64,000 bases of DNA from Calliopsis andreniformis. Taxonomy: Eukaryota; Arthropoda; Insecta; Hymenoptera; Andrenidae. Each line of letters begins with the position of its first letter. Position 1 is the first letter of the stretch. The stretch is from positions 992,001 through 1,056,000 of the forward strand of contig NW_027480544.1 of assembly GCF_051401765.1 (NCBI RefSeq). The letters are read 5' to 3'. Positions 50,931-63,900 of the stretch are shown here, piece after piece. The notes below the pieces were generated by a model. It was not told the origin of the DNA. It did no database searches and saw only the letters and a program-made list of their open reading frames with translations. The position numbers were made by a program, and so were the translations under genes.

Positions 50931-53900
50931 GGTTAGAGGTTAGAGAACTGAGGATTGAGGATTGAGGATTGAGGATTGAGCATTGAGGGCTGAGTATTGA
51001 GGATTGAAGGTTGAGGACTGAGGATTGACGATTGAATATTGAGGACTGGGTGTTGTGGATAGAGTGTTGAGAATTGATGTTTGAGGACTAAGATTTGAAG
51101 ATTGAAGGTTGAGAATTGAGTATTGAAGACTGAGAATTGAGGTTTTCCCCTTGAGTATTGAGAATTGAGAATTGGGGATTGAGGTGTGAGGATAGACGAT
51201 TGAGGAGTGTAGATTGAGGACTGAGGCTTGAGGATTGAGGTTTGAGGATTGAGGATTCAGGATTATGGATTGAAGATTGAGGATTGAGGATTGAGGATTG
51301 AGGATTGAGGATTGAGGATTGAGGATTGAGGATTGAGGATTGAAGATTGAGGATTGATGGTTGAGTATTGAAGATTGAGGATTGGGAATTGATGATTGAG
51401 AATTGAGGATTGGGGATTGAGGATTGAGCATTGAATATTGAGGATTGAGGTTTGAGGACGGAGGATTGAGGATTGAGGATTGAGGATTGAGGATTGATGA
51501 TTGAGTATTGAAGATGGAGGATTGGGAATTGATGATTGGGAATTGAGGATTGGGGATTGAGTATTGAGCATTGAATATTGAGGATTGAAGTTTGAGGACG
51601 GAGGATTGAGGATTGATAATTGAGGATTGAGGATTGAGGTTAGAGGTTAGAGAACTGAGGATTGAGGATTGAGGATTGAGGATTGAGCATTGAGGGCTGA
51701 GTATTGAGGATTGAAGGTTGAGGACTGAGGATTGACGATTGAATATTGAGGACTGGGTGTTGTGGATAGAGTGTTGAGAATTGATGTTTGAGGACTAAGA
51801 TTTGAAAATTGAAGATTGAGGATTGATGTTGGAGAATGTGGTTTGAGAATTGAGGATGGAGGGTTGAGGACTGAGGTTTGAGAATTAAGGATTGACAATT
51901 CAATTATGGGGATTGAGAATTGAGGATTGTGTATTGAGGATTGAGGATTGAGGATTGATGATTGAGGATTGAGGATTGAGGATTGAGGATTGAGGTTAGA
52001 GGTTAGAGAACTGAGGATTGAGGATTGAGGATTGAGGATTGAGCATTGAGGGCTGAGTATTGAGGATTGAAGGTTGAGGACTGAGGATTGACTATTGAAT
52101 ATTGAGGACTGGGTGTTGTGGATAGAGTGTTGAGAATTGATGTTTGAGGACTAAGATTTGAAAATTGAAGATTGAGGATTAAGTATTGAAGACTGAGAAT
52201 TGAGGATATTCTACTGATGATTGAGGATTGAGGATTGAGGATTGAGGATTAATGGTTGAGACTGTGGGTTGAGGATTGAGCATCGAGGATTGAGGATTGA
52301 GGATTCAGGATTGCGGATTGAAGATTGAGGATTGAGGATTGAGGATTGAGGATTGAGGATTCAGTATTGAGGATTGAGGATTGAGGATTGAGGATTGAAG
52401 ATTGAGGGTTGATATTTGAGTATTGAAGATTGAGGATTGGGAATTGATGATTGAGAATTGAGGATTGGGGATTGAGGATTGAGCATTGAATATTGAGGAT
52501 TGAGGTTTGAGGACGGAGGATTGAGGATTGAGGATTGAGGATTGAGGATTGAGGTTAGAGGTCAGAGAACTGAGGATTGAGGATTGAGGATTGATCATTG
52601 ATTATTGAGGACTGAAGTTTGAGGAATGAGGATTGAGGATTGAGGATTGAGGATTGAGGACTGAGGGCTGAGGATTGAGGATTGAGGATTGAGGATTGAG
52701 GATTGAGGATTGAGGATTGAGGATTGAGGATTGAGGTCTGAGTGTTGAGGATTGAAGGTTGAGGACTGAGGATTGACGATTGAATATTGAGGACTGGGTG
52801 TTGTGGATAGAGTGTTGAGAATTGATGTTTGAGGACTAAGATTTGAAAATTTAAGATTGAGGATTGAGTATTGAAGACTGAGAATTGAGGATATTCTACT
52901 GATGATTGAGGATTGAGGATTGAGGATTGAGGATTAATGGTTGAGACTGTGGGTTGAGGATTGAGCATCGAGGATTGAGGATTGAGGATTCAGGATGGCG
53001 GATTGAAGATTGAGGATTGAGGATTGAGGATTGAGGATTGAGGATTGAGTATTGATGATTGAGGATTGAGGATTGAGGATTGAAGATAAAGGGTTGATAT
53101 TTGAGTATTGAAGATTGAGGATTGGGAATTGATGATTGAGAATTGAGGATTGGGGATTGAGGATTGAGCATTGAATATTGAGGATTGAGGTTTGAGGACG
53201 GAGGATTGAGGATTGAGGATTGAGGATTGAGGATTGAGGTTAGAGGTCAGAGAACTGCGGATTGAGGATTGAGGATTGATCATTGATTATTGAGGACTGA
53301 AGTTTGAGCAATGAGGATTGAGGATTGAGGATTGAGGATTGAGGACTGAGGGCTGAGGATTGAGGATTGAGGATTGAGGATTGAGGATTGAGGATTGAGG
53401 ATTGAGGATTGAGGATTGAGGTCTGAGTGTTGAGGATTGAAGGTTGAGGACTGAGGATTGACGATTGAATATTGAGGACTGGGTGTTGAGGATAGAGTGT
53501 TGAGAATTGATGTTTGAGGACTAAGATTTGAAGATTGAAGGTTGAGGATTGAGTATTGAAGACTGAGAATTGAGGATATTCTACTGATGATTGAGGATTG
53601 CGAATTGAGGGTTGAGGATTAATGGTTGAGACTGTGGGTTGAGGATTGAGCATTGAGGATTGAGGATTGAGGATTGAGGATTGAGGATTGAGGATTGATT
53701 GTTGAGGATTGAGGATTGAAGATTGAGGATTCAGGATCGAGGATTGAGTATTGTATACTGATAGTTGAGGATTGAGTGTTGTGAATTGAGGATTGATGAT
53801 TGATTATTGAGGACTGAAGTTTGAGGAATGAGGATTGAGGATTGAGGATTGAGGATTGAGGACTGAGGGCTGAGGATTGAGGTTTGAGAATTGAGGATTG

Positions 53901-55754
53901 ACAATTGAATATTGAGGATAGTGGCTAGATGACTGAGGATTGAGGATTGAGGATTGAGTATTGAGGATTGAGGATTGAGGATTGAGGATTGAAGATTAAG
54001 GGTTGATATTTGAGTATTGAAGATTGAGGATTGGGAATTGATGATTGAGAATTGAGGATTGGGGATTGAGGATTGAGCATTGAATATTGAGGATTGAGGT
54101 TTGAGGACGGAGGATTGAGGATTGAGGATTGAGGATTGAGGATTGAGGTTAGAGGTCAGAGAACTGCGGATTGGGGATTGAGGATTGATCATTGATTATT
54201 GAGGACTGAAGTTTGAGGAATGAGGATTGAGGATTGAGGATTGAGGATTGAGGACTGAGGGCTGAGGATTGAGGATTGAGGATTGAGGATTGAGGATTGA
54301 GGATTGAGGATTGAGGATTGAGGATTGAGGTCTGAGTGTTGAGGATTGAAGGTTGAGGACTGAGGATTGACGATTGAATATTGAGGACTGGGTGTTGAGG
54401 ATAGAGTGTTGAGAATTGATGTTTGAGGACTAAGATTTGAAGATTGAAGGTTGAGGATTGAGTATTGAAGACTGAGAATTGAGGATATTCTACTGATGAT
54501 TGAGGATTGCGAATTGAGGGTTGAGGATTAATGGTTGAGACTGTGGGTTGAGGATTGAGCATTGAGGATTGAGGATTGAGGATTGAGGACGGAGGATTGA
54601 GGATTGAGTATTGAGGATTGAGGACTGAGGATTGATGATTGAGGATTGAGGATTGAGGATTGAGGATTTTGGATTGAAGATTGAGGATTGAGGATTGAGC
54701 ATTGAGGATTGAGGGTTGAGTATTGAGGATTGAAGGTTGTGGACTGAGGATAGATGATTGAATATTGAGGACTGAGTGTTGAGGATAGAGTGTTGAGAAT
54801 TGAGGATTGAGGATTGAGGACTGACGATTGAGGATTGAGGATTGAGGATTTTGGATTGAGGATTGAGCATTGAGGATTGAGGATTTAGGATTCAGTATTG
54901 AGGATTGAGGATTGAGGTTTGAAGACTGAGAATTGAGAATTGATGATTGAGGATTGAGGATTGAGGTTTGAGGGTTGAGCATTGAATATTGAGGACTGAA
55001 GATTGAGGACGGAGGATTGAGGATTGAGGATTGTCGATTGAGGATTGAGGATTGTCGATTGAGGATTGAGGATTCAGAATTTAGGATTGAGTGTTGGGTA
55101 TTGAGTATTGAACATTGAGGACGGAGGATTGAGAATTGAGTATTGAGGATTGAGGATTGAGGATTGAGGATTGAGGATTGAGGATTGAGGATTGAGGATT
55201 GAGGATTGAGTATTGAGGATTCAGGATTGAGGATTGAGGATTGAGGATTGAGGATTGAGGGCTGAGTATTGAGGATTGAAGGTTGAGGATTGAAGATTGA
55301 CGATTGAATATTGAGGACTGGGTGTTGAGGATAGAGTGTTGAGAATTGATGTTTGTGGACTAAGATTCGAAGATTGAAGATTGAGGATTGATGTTGAAGA
55401 TTGTGGTTTGAGAATTGAGGATGGAGCGTTGAGGACTGAGGTTTGAGAATTAAGGATTGACAATTCAATTATGGGGATTGAGAATTGAGGATTGTGTATT
55501 GAGGATTGAGGATTGAGGATTGATGATTGAGGGTTGGGGATTGAGTATTGAGGATTGAGGATTGAGGATTGAGGATTGAGGATTGATGATTGAGGATTGA
55601 AGATTGAGGATTGATGATTGAGTATTGAAGATAGAGGATTGCGAATGGATGATTGAGAATTGAGGATTGGGGATTGAGGATTGAGCATTGAATATTGAGG
55701 ATTGAGGTTTGAAGACGGAGGATTGAGGATTGAGGATTGAGGATTGAGGATTGA
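50931..55754. repeat. Higher-order unit U5, 4824 bp
   Basis: Relative to U4, the step from box 51,638 to 51,994 is 356 bp instead of 1,474 (1,118 bp lost). A 685-bp module between boxes 52,553 and 53,238 is extra, and the 42- and 14-bp deletions of U4 are absent. 5,201 - 1,118 + 685 + 42 + 14 = 4,824, the observed length. Six 6-mers remain, which fits 4,824 = 690x7-6. The fusion point of the large loss is near 51,825. Confidence 0.86.
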
Positions 55755-58700
55755 GGTTAGAGGTTAGAGAACTGAGGATTGAGGATTGAGGATTGAGGAT
55801 TGAGCATTGAGGGCTGAGTATTGAGGATTGAAGGTTGAGGACTGAGGATTGACGATTGAATATTGAGAGTATTGAAGACTGAGAATTGAGGTTTTCCCCT
55901 TGAGTATTGAGAATTGAGAATTGGGGATTGAGGTGTGAGGATAGACGATTGAGGAGTGTAGATTGAGGACTGAGGCTTGAGGATTGAGGTTTGAGGATTG
56001 AGGATTCAGGATTATGGATTGAAGATTGAGGATTGAGGATTGAGGATTGAGGATTGAGGATTGAGGATTGAGGATTGAGGATTGAGGATTGAAGATTGAG
56101 GATTGATGGTTGAGTATTGAAGATTGAGGATTGGGAATTGATGATTGAGAATTGAGGATTGGGGATTGAGGATTGAGCATTGAATATTGAGGATTGAGGT
56201 TTGAGGACGGAGGATTGAGGATTGAGGATTGAGGATTGAGGATTGATGATTGAGTATTGAAGATGGAGGATTGGGAATTGATGGTTGGGAATTGAGGATT
56301 GGGGATTGAGTATTGAGCATTGAATATTGAGGATTGAAGTTTGAGGACGGAGGATTGAGGATTGATAATTGAGGATTGAGGATTGAGGTTAGAGGTTAGA
56401 GAACTGAGGATTGAGGATTGAGGATTGAGGATTGAGCATTGAGGGCTGAGTATTGAGGATTGAAGGTTGAGGACTGAGGATTGACGATTGAATATTGAGG
56501 ACTGGGTGTTGTGGATAGAGTGTTGAGAATTGATGTTTGAGGACTAAGATTTGAAAATTGAAGATTGAGGATTAAGTATTGAAGACTGAGAATTGAGGAT
56601 ATTCTACTGATGATTGAGGATTGAGGATTGAGGATTGAGGATTAATGTTTGAGACTGTGGGTTGCGGATTGAGCATCGAGGATTGAGGATTGAGGATTCA
56701 GGATTGCGGATTTAAGATTGAGGATTGAGGATTGAGGATTGAGGATTGAGGATTGAGGATTGAGGATTGAGGATTGAGGATTGAGTATTGAGGATTCAGG
56801 ATTGAGGATTGAGGATTGAGGATTGAGGATTGAGGGCTGAGTATTGAGGATTGAATGTTGAGGATTGAGGATTGACGATTGAATTTTGAGGACTGGGTGT
56901 TGAGGATAGAGTGTTGAGAATTGATGTTTGTGGACTAAGACTCGAAGATTGAAGATTGAGGATTGATGTTGGAGAATGTGGTTTGAGAATTGAGGATGGA
57001 GGGTTGAGGACTGAGGTGTGAGAATTAAGGATTGACAATTCAATTATGGGGATTGAGAATTGAGGATTGTGTATTGAGGATTGAGGATTGAGGATTGATG
57101 ATTGAGGATTGAGGATTGAGGATTGAGGATTGAGGTTAGAGGTTAGAGAACTGAGGATTGAGGATTGAGGATTGAGGATTGAGCATTGAGGGCTGAGTAT
57201 TGAGGATTGAAGGTTGAGGACTGAGGATTGACGATTGAATATTGAGGACTGGGTGTTGTGGATAGAGTGTTGAGAATTGATGTTTGAGGACTAAGATTTG
57301 AAAATTTAAGATTGAGGATTGAGTATTGAAGACTGAGAATTGAGGATATTCTACTGATGATTGAGGATTGAGGATTGAGGATTGAGGATTAATGGTTGAG
57401 ACTGTGGGTTGAGGATTGAGCATCGAGGATTGAGGATTGAGGATTCAGGATGGCGGATTGAAGATTGAGGATTGAGGATTGAGGATTGAGGATTGAGGAT
57501 TGAGTATTGATGATTGAGGATTGAGGATTGAGGATTGAAGATTAAGGGTTGATATTTGAGTATTGAAGATTGAGGATTGGGAATTGATGATTGAGAATTG
57601 AGGATTGGGGATTGAGGATTGAGCATTGAATATTGAGGATTGAGGTTTGAGGACGGAGGATTGAGGATTGAGGATTGAGGATTGAGGATTGAGGTTAGAG
57701 GTCAGAGAACTGCGGATTGAGGATTGAGGATTGATCATTGATTATTGAGGACTGAAGTTTGAGGAATGAGGATTGAGGATTGAGGATTGAGGATTGAGGA
57801 CTGAGGGCTGAGGATTGAGGATTGAGGATTGAGGATTGAGGATTGAGGATTGAGGATTGAGGATTGAGGACTGAGGTCTGAGTGTTGAGGATTGAAGGTT
57901 GAGGACTGAGGATTGACGATTGAATATTGAGGACTGGGTGTTGAGGATAGAGTGTTGAGAATTGATGTTTGAGGACTAAGATTTGAAGATTGAAGGTTGA
58001 GGATTGAGTATTGAAGACTGAGAATTGAGGATATTCTACTGATGATTGAGGATTGCGAATTGAGGGTTGAGGATTAATGGTTGAGACTGTGGGTTGAGGA
58101 TTGAGCATTGAGGATTGAGGATTGAGGATTGAGGATTGAGGATTGAGGATTGATTGTTGAGGATTGAGGATTGAAGATTGAGGATTCAGGATCGAGGATT
58201 GAGTATTGTATACTGATAGTTGAGGATTGAGTGTTGTGAATTGAGGATTGATGATTGATTATTGAGGACTGAAGTTTGAGGAATGAGGATTGAGGATTGA
58301 GGATTGAGGATTGAGGACTGAGGGCTGAGGATTGAGGTTTGAGAATTGAGGATTGACAATTGAATATTGAGGATAGTGGCTAGATGACTGAGGATTGAGG
58401 ATTGAGGATTGAGTATTGAGGATTGAGGATTGAGGATTGAGGATTGAAGATTAAGGGTTGATATTTGAGTATTGAAGATTGAGGATTGGGAATTGATGAT
58501 TGAGAATTGAGGATTGGGGATTGAGGATTGAGCATTGAATATTGAGGATTGAGGTTTGAGGACGGAGGATTGAGGATTGAGGATTGAGGATTGAGGATTG
58601 AGGTTAGAGGTCAGAGAACTGCGGATTGGGGATTGAGGATTGATCATTGATTATTGAGGACTGAAGTTTGAGGAATGAGGATTGAGGATTGAGGATTGAG

Positions 58701-60209
58701 GATTGAGGACTGAGGGCTGAGGATTGAGGATTGAGGATTGAGGATTGAGGATTGAGGATTGAGGATTGAGGATTGAGGATTGAGGTCTGAGTGTTGAGGA
58801 TTGAAGGTTGAGGACTGAGGATTGACGATTGAATATTGAGGACTGGGTGTTGAGGATAGAGTGTTGAGAATTGATGTTTGAGGACTAAGATTTGAAGATT
58901 GAAGGTTGAGGATTGAGTATTGAAGACTGAGAATTGAGGATATTCTACTGATGATTGAGGATTGCGAATTGAGGGTTGAGGATTAATGGTTGAGACTGTG
59001 GGTTGAGGATTGAGCATTGAGGATTGAGGATTGAGGATTGAGGACGGAGGATTGAGGATTGAGTATTGAGGATTGAGGACTGAGGATTGATGATTGAGGA
59101 TTGAGGATTGAGGATTGAGGATTTTGGATTGAAGATTGAGGATTGAGGATTGAGCATTGAGGATTGAGGGTTGAGTATTGAGGATTGAAGGTTGTGGACT
59201 GAGGATAGATGATTGAATATTGAGGACTGAGTGTTGAGGATAGAGTGTTGAGAATTGAGGATTGAGGATTGAGGACTGACGATTGAGGATTGAGGATTGA
59301 GGATTTTGGATTGAGGATTGAGCATTGAGGATTGAGGATTTAGGATTCAGTATTGAGGATTGAGGATTGAGGTTTGAAGACTGAGAATTGAGAATTGATG
59401 ATTGAGGATTGAGGATTGAGGTTTGAGGGTTGAGCATTGAATATTGAGGACTGAAGATTGAGGACGGAGGATTGAGGATTGAGGATTGTCGATTGAGGAT
59501 TGAGGATTGTCGATTGAGGATTGAGGATTCAGAATTTAGGATTGAGTGTTGGGTATTGAGTATTGAACATTGAGGACGGAGGATTGAGAATTGAGTATTG
59601 AGGATTGAGGATTGAGGATTGAGGATTGAGGATTGAGGATTGAGGATTGAGGATTGAGGATTGAGTATTGAGTATTCAGGATTGAGGATTGAGGATTGAG
59701 GATTGAGGATTGAGGGCTGAGTATTGAGGATTGAAGGTTGAGGATTGAAGATTGACGATTGAATATTGAGGACTGGGTGTTGAGGATAGAGTGTTGAGAA
59801 TTGATGTTTGTGGACTAAGATTCGAAGATTGAAGATTGAGGATTGATGTTGAAGATTGTGGTTTGAGAATTGAGGATGGAGCGTTGAGGACTGAGGTTTG
59901 AGAATTAAGGATTGACAATTCAATTATGGGGATTGAGAATTGAGGATTGTGTATTGAGGATTGAGGATTGAGGATTGATGATTGAGGGTTGGGGATTGAG
60001 TATTGAGGATTGAGGATTGAGGATTGAGGATTGAGGATTGATGATTGAGGATTGAAGATTGAGGATTGATGATTGAGTATTGAAGATAGAGGATTGCGAA
60101 TGGATGATTGAGAATTGAGGATTGGGGATTGAGGATTGAGCATTGAATATTGAGGATTGAGGTTTGAAGACGGAGGATTGAGGATTGAGGATTGAGGATT
60201 GAGGATTGA
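55755..60209. repeat. Higher-order unit U6, 4455 bp
   Basis: Relative to U5, it lost 75 bp at 55,867, has 747 bp rather than 356 between boxes 56,387 and 57,134 (+391), and lacks the extra 685-bp module. 4,824 - 75 + 391 - 685 = 4,455, as observed. From 57,134 it matches U3 from 41,947 at an offset of 15,187 bp. Confidence 0.86.
55861..55875 (+). other. Out-of-register 75-bp deletion junction
   Basis: TATTGAG ends at 55,867 and AGTATTGA starts at 55,868. Sister units (for example 50,931-51,637) have 75 bases between these points. 75 is not a multiple of seven. An in-register join would have removed 77 and left TATTGAGTATTGA; here two extra bases (AG) remain. The spacing between boxes 55,755 and 56,387 is accordingly 632 instead of 707. 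Confidence 0.85.
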
Positions 60210-60916
60210 GGTTAGAGGTTAGAGAACTGAGGATTGAGGATTGAGGATTGAGGATTGAGCATTGAGGGCTGAGTATTGAGGATTGAAGGTTGAGGACTGA
60301 GGATTGACGATTGAATATTGAGGACTGGGTGTTGTGGATAGAGTGTTGAGAATTGATGTTTGAGGACTAAGATTTGAAGATTGAAGGTTGAGAATTGAGT
60401 ATTGAGGACTGAGAATTGAGGTTTTCCCCTTGAGTATTGAGAATTGAGAATTGGGGATTGAGGTGTGAGGATAGACGATTGAGGAGTGTAGATTGAGGAC
60501 TGAGGCTTGAGGATTGAGGTTTGAGGATTGAGGATTCAGGATTATGGTTTGAAGATTGAGGATTGAGGATTGAGGATTGAGGATTGAGGATTGAGGATTG
60601 AGGATTGAGGATTGAGGATTGAAGATTGAGGATTGATGGTTGAGTATTGAAGATTGAGGATTGGGAATTGATGATTGAGAATTGAGGATTGGGGATTGAG
60701 GATTGAGCATTGAATATTGAGGATTGAGGTTTGAGGATTGAGGATTGATGATTGAGGATTGAAGATTGAGGATTGATGATTGAGTATTGAAGATAGAGGA
60801 TTGGGAATGGATGATTGAGAATTGAGGATTGGGGATTGAGGATTGAGCATTGAATATTGAGGATTGAGGTTTGAAGACGGAGGATTGAGGATTGAGGATT
60901 GAGGATTGAGGATTGA
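60210..60916. repeat. Extra 707-bp module, second occurrence
   Basis: This is the same doubled 707-bp arrangement as at 45,023-45,729, exactly 15,187 bp downstream. Both lack the GGACGGAGG phrase in the middle of the module, where they read GTTTGAGGATTGAGGATTGA. The doubling was therefore copied with its surroundings rather than arising twice. Confidence 0.87.
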
Positions 60917-63900
60917 GGTTAGAGGTTAGAGAACTGAGGATTGAGGATTGAGGATTGAGGGTTGAGCATTGAGGGCTGAGTATTGAGGATTGAAGGTTGA
61001 GGACTGAGGATTGACGATTGAATATTGAGGACTGGGTGTTGTGGATAGAGTGTTGAGAATTGATGTTTGAGGACTAAGATTTGAAGATTGAAGGTTGAGA
61101 ATTGAGTATTGAAGACTGAGAATTGAGGTTATCCCCTTGAGTATTGAGAATTGAGAATTGGGGATTGAGGTGTGAGGATAGACGATTGAGGAGTGTAGAT
61201 TGAGGACTGAGGCTTGAGGATTGAAGTTTGAGGATTGAGGATTCAGGATTATGGATTGAAGATTGAGGATTGAGGATTGAGGATTGAGGATTGAGGATTG
61301 AGGATTGAGGATTGAGGATTGAGGATTGAGGATTGAAGATTGAGGATTGATGGTTGAGTATTGAAGATTGAGGATTGGGAATTGATGATTGAGAATTGAG
61401 GATTGGGGATTGAGGATTGAGCATTGAATATTGAGGATTGACGTTTGAGGACGGAGGATTGAGGATTGAGGATTGAGGATTGAGGATTGATGATTGAGTA
61501 TTGAAGATGGAGGATTGGGAATTGATGATTGGGAATTGAGGATTGGGGATTGAGGATTGAGCATTGAATATTGAGGATTGAGGTTTGAGGACGGAGGATT
61601 GAGGATTGATAATTGAGTATTGAGGATTGAGGTTAGAGGTTAGAGAACTGAGGATTGAGGATTGAGGATTGAGGATTGAGCATTGAGGGCTGAGTATTGA
61701 GGATTGAAGGTAGAGGACTGAGGATTGACGATTGAATATTGAGGACTGGGTGTTGTGGATAGAGTGTTGAGAATTGATGTTTGAGGACTAAGATTTGAAA
61801 ATTGAAGATTGAGGATTGAGTATTGAAGACTGAGAATTGAGGATATTCTACTGATGATTGAGGATTGAGGATTGAGGATTGAGGATTGATGGTTGAGACA
61901 GTGGGTTGAGGATTGCGCGTTGAGGATTGAGGATAGAAGGTTGAGGATTGAGGATTGATGGTGAAGATTCATGTCTGAGAATTGAGGATGGAGGATTGAG
62001 GACTGAGGTTTGAGAATTGAGGATAGACAATTCAATTTTGGGGATTGAGGATTGAGGATTGTGTAGTGAGGATTGAGGATTGAGGACTGAGGATTGATGA
62101 TTGAGGGTTGAGGATTGAGTATTGAGGACTGATGGTTGAGGATTGAGGATTGAGGATTGAGGGCTGATTACTGCGGGCTGAGAGTTGAGGATTGAGGATT
62201 GGGGATTGAGGATTGAAGATTGAGGATAGAGGATTGAGTATTGAAGACTGAGGACAGAGGCTTGAGGACTGAGTATTGAGGATTGAGCATTGAGGATTGA
62301 TGGTTGAGAATTGAGGATTGAGAATTGAAGATTGAGGATTGAGGATTGAGGATTGAGCATTGAGGATTGAGGATTGAGGATTGAGGATTGACGATTGAGG
62401 ATTTAGGATTGAGGATTTTGGATTGAGGATTGAGCATTGAGGATTGAGGATTTAGGATTGAGTATTGAGGATTGAGGATTGAGGATTGAAGACTGAGAAT
62501 TGAGAATTGATGATTGAGGATTGAGGAGTGAGGATTGAGGGTTGAGCATTGAATATTGAGGACTGAAGATTGAGGACGGAGGATTGAGTATTGAGGATTG
62601 TCGATTGAGGATTGAGGATTCAGAATTGAGGATTGAGTGTTGGGTATTGAGTATTGTACATTGAGGACGGAGGATTGAGAATTGAGTATTGAGGATTGAG
62701 GATTGAGGATTGAGGATTGAGGATTGAGGATTGAGGATTGAGGATTGAGGATTGAGTATTGAGGATTCAGGATTGAGGATTGAGGATTGAGGATTGAGGA
62801 TTGAGGGCTGAGTATTGAGGATTGAATGTTGAGGACTGAGGATTGACGATTGAATTTTGAGGACTGGGTGTTGAGGATAGAGTGTTGAGAATTGATGTTT
62901 GTGGACTAAGACTCGAAGATTGAAGATTGAGGATTGATGTTGGAGAATGTGGTTTGAGAATTGAGGATGGAGGGTTGAGGACTGAGGTGTGAGAATTAAG
63001 GATTGACAATTCAATTATGGGGATTGAGAATTGAGGATTGTGTATTGAGGATTGAGGATTGAGGATTGATGATTGAGGATTGAGGATTGAGGATTGAGGA
63101 TTGAGGTTAGAGGTTAGAGAACTGAGGATTGAGGATTGAGGATTGAGGATTGAGCATTGAGGGCTGAGTATTGAGGATTGAAGGTTGAGGACTGAGGATT
63201 GACGATTGAATATTGAGGACTGGGTGTTGTGGATAGAGTGTTGAGAATTGATGTTTGAGGACTAAGATTTGAAAATTTAAGATTGAGGATTGAGTATTGA
63301 AGACTGAGAATTGAGGATATTCTACTGATGATTGAGGATTGAGGATTGAGGATTGAGGATTAATGGTTGAGACTGTGGGTTGAGGATTGAGCATCGAGGA
63401 TTGAGGATTGAGGATTCAGGATGGCGGATTGAAGATTGAGGATTGAGGATTGAGGATTGAGGATTGAGGATTGAGTATTGATGATTGAGGATTGAGGATT
63501 GAGGATTGAAGATTAAGGGTTGATATTTGAGTATTGAAGATTGAGGATTGGGAATTGATGATTGAGAATTGAGGATTGGGGATTGAGGATTGAGCATTGA
63601 ATATTGAGGATTGAGGTTTGAGGACGGAGGATTGAGGATTGAGGATTGAGGATTGAGGATTGAGGTTAGAGGTCAGAGAACTGCGGATTGAGGATTGAGG
63701 ATTGATCATTGATTATTGAGGACTGAAGTTTGAGGAATGAGGATTGAGGATTGAGGATTGAGGATTGAGGACTGAGGGCTGAGGATTGAGGATTGAGGAT
63801 TGAGGATTGAGGATTGAGGATTGAGGATTGAGGATTGAGGATTGAGGTCTGAGTGTTGAGGATTGAAGGTTGAGGACTGAGGATTGACGATTGAATATTG

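Noticed and set aside
3986..63681. GGTTAGAGGTTAGAG boxes as interstitial telomere repeats
   Set aside because: Only two GGTTAGA units occur per box, in phase with the heptamer and reachable by a few substitutions. There is no run of TTAGGG, TTTAGGG or TTAGG.
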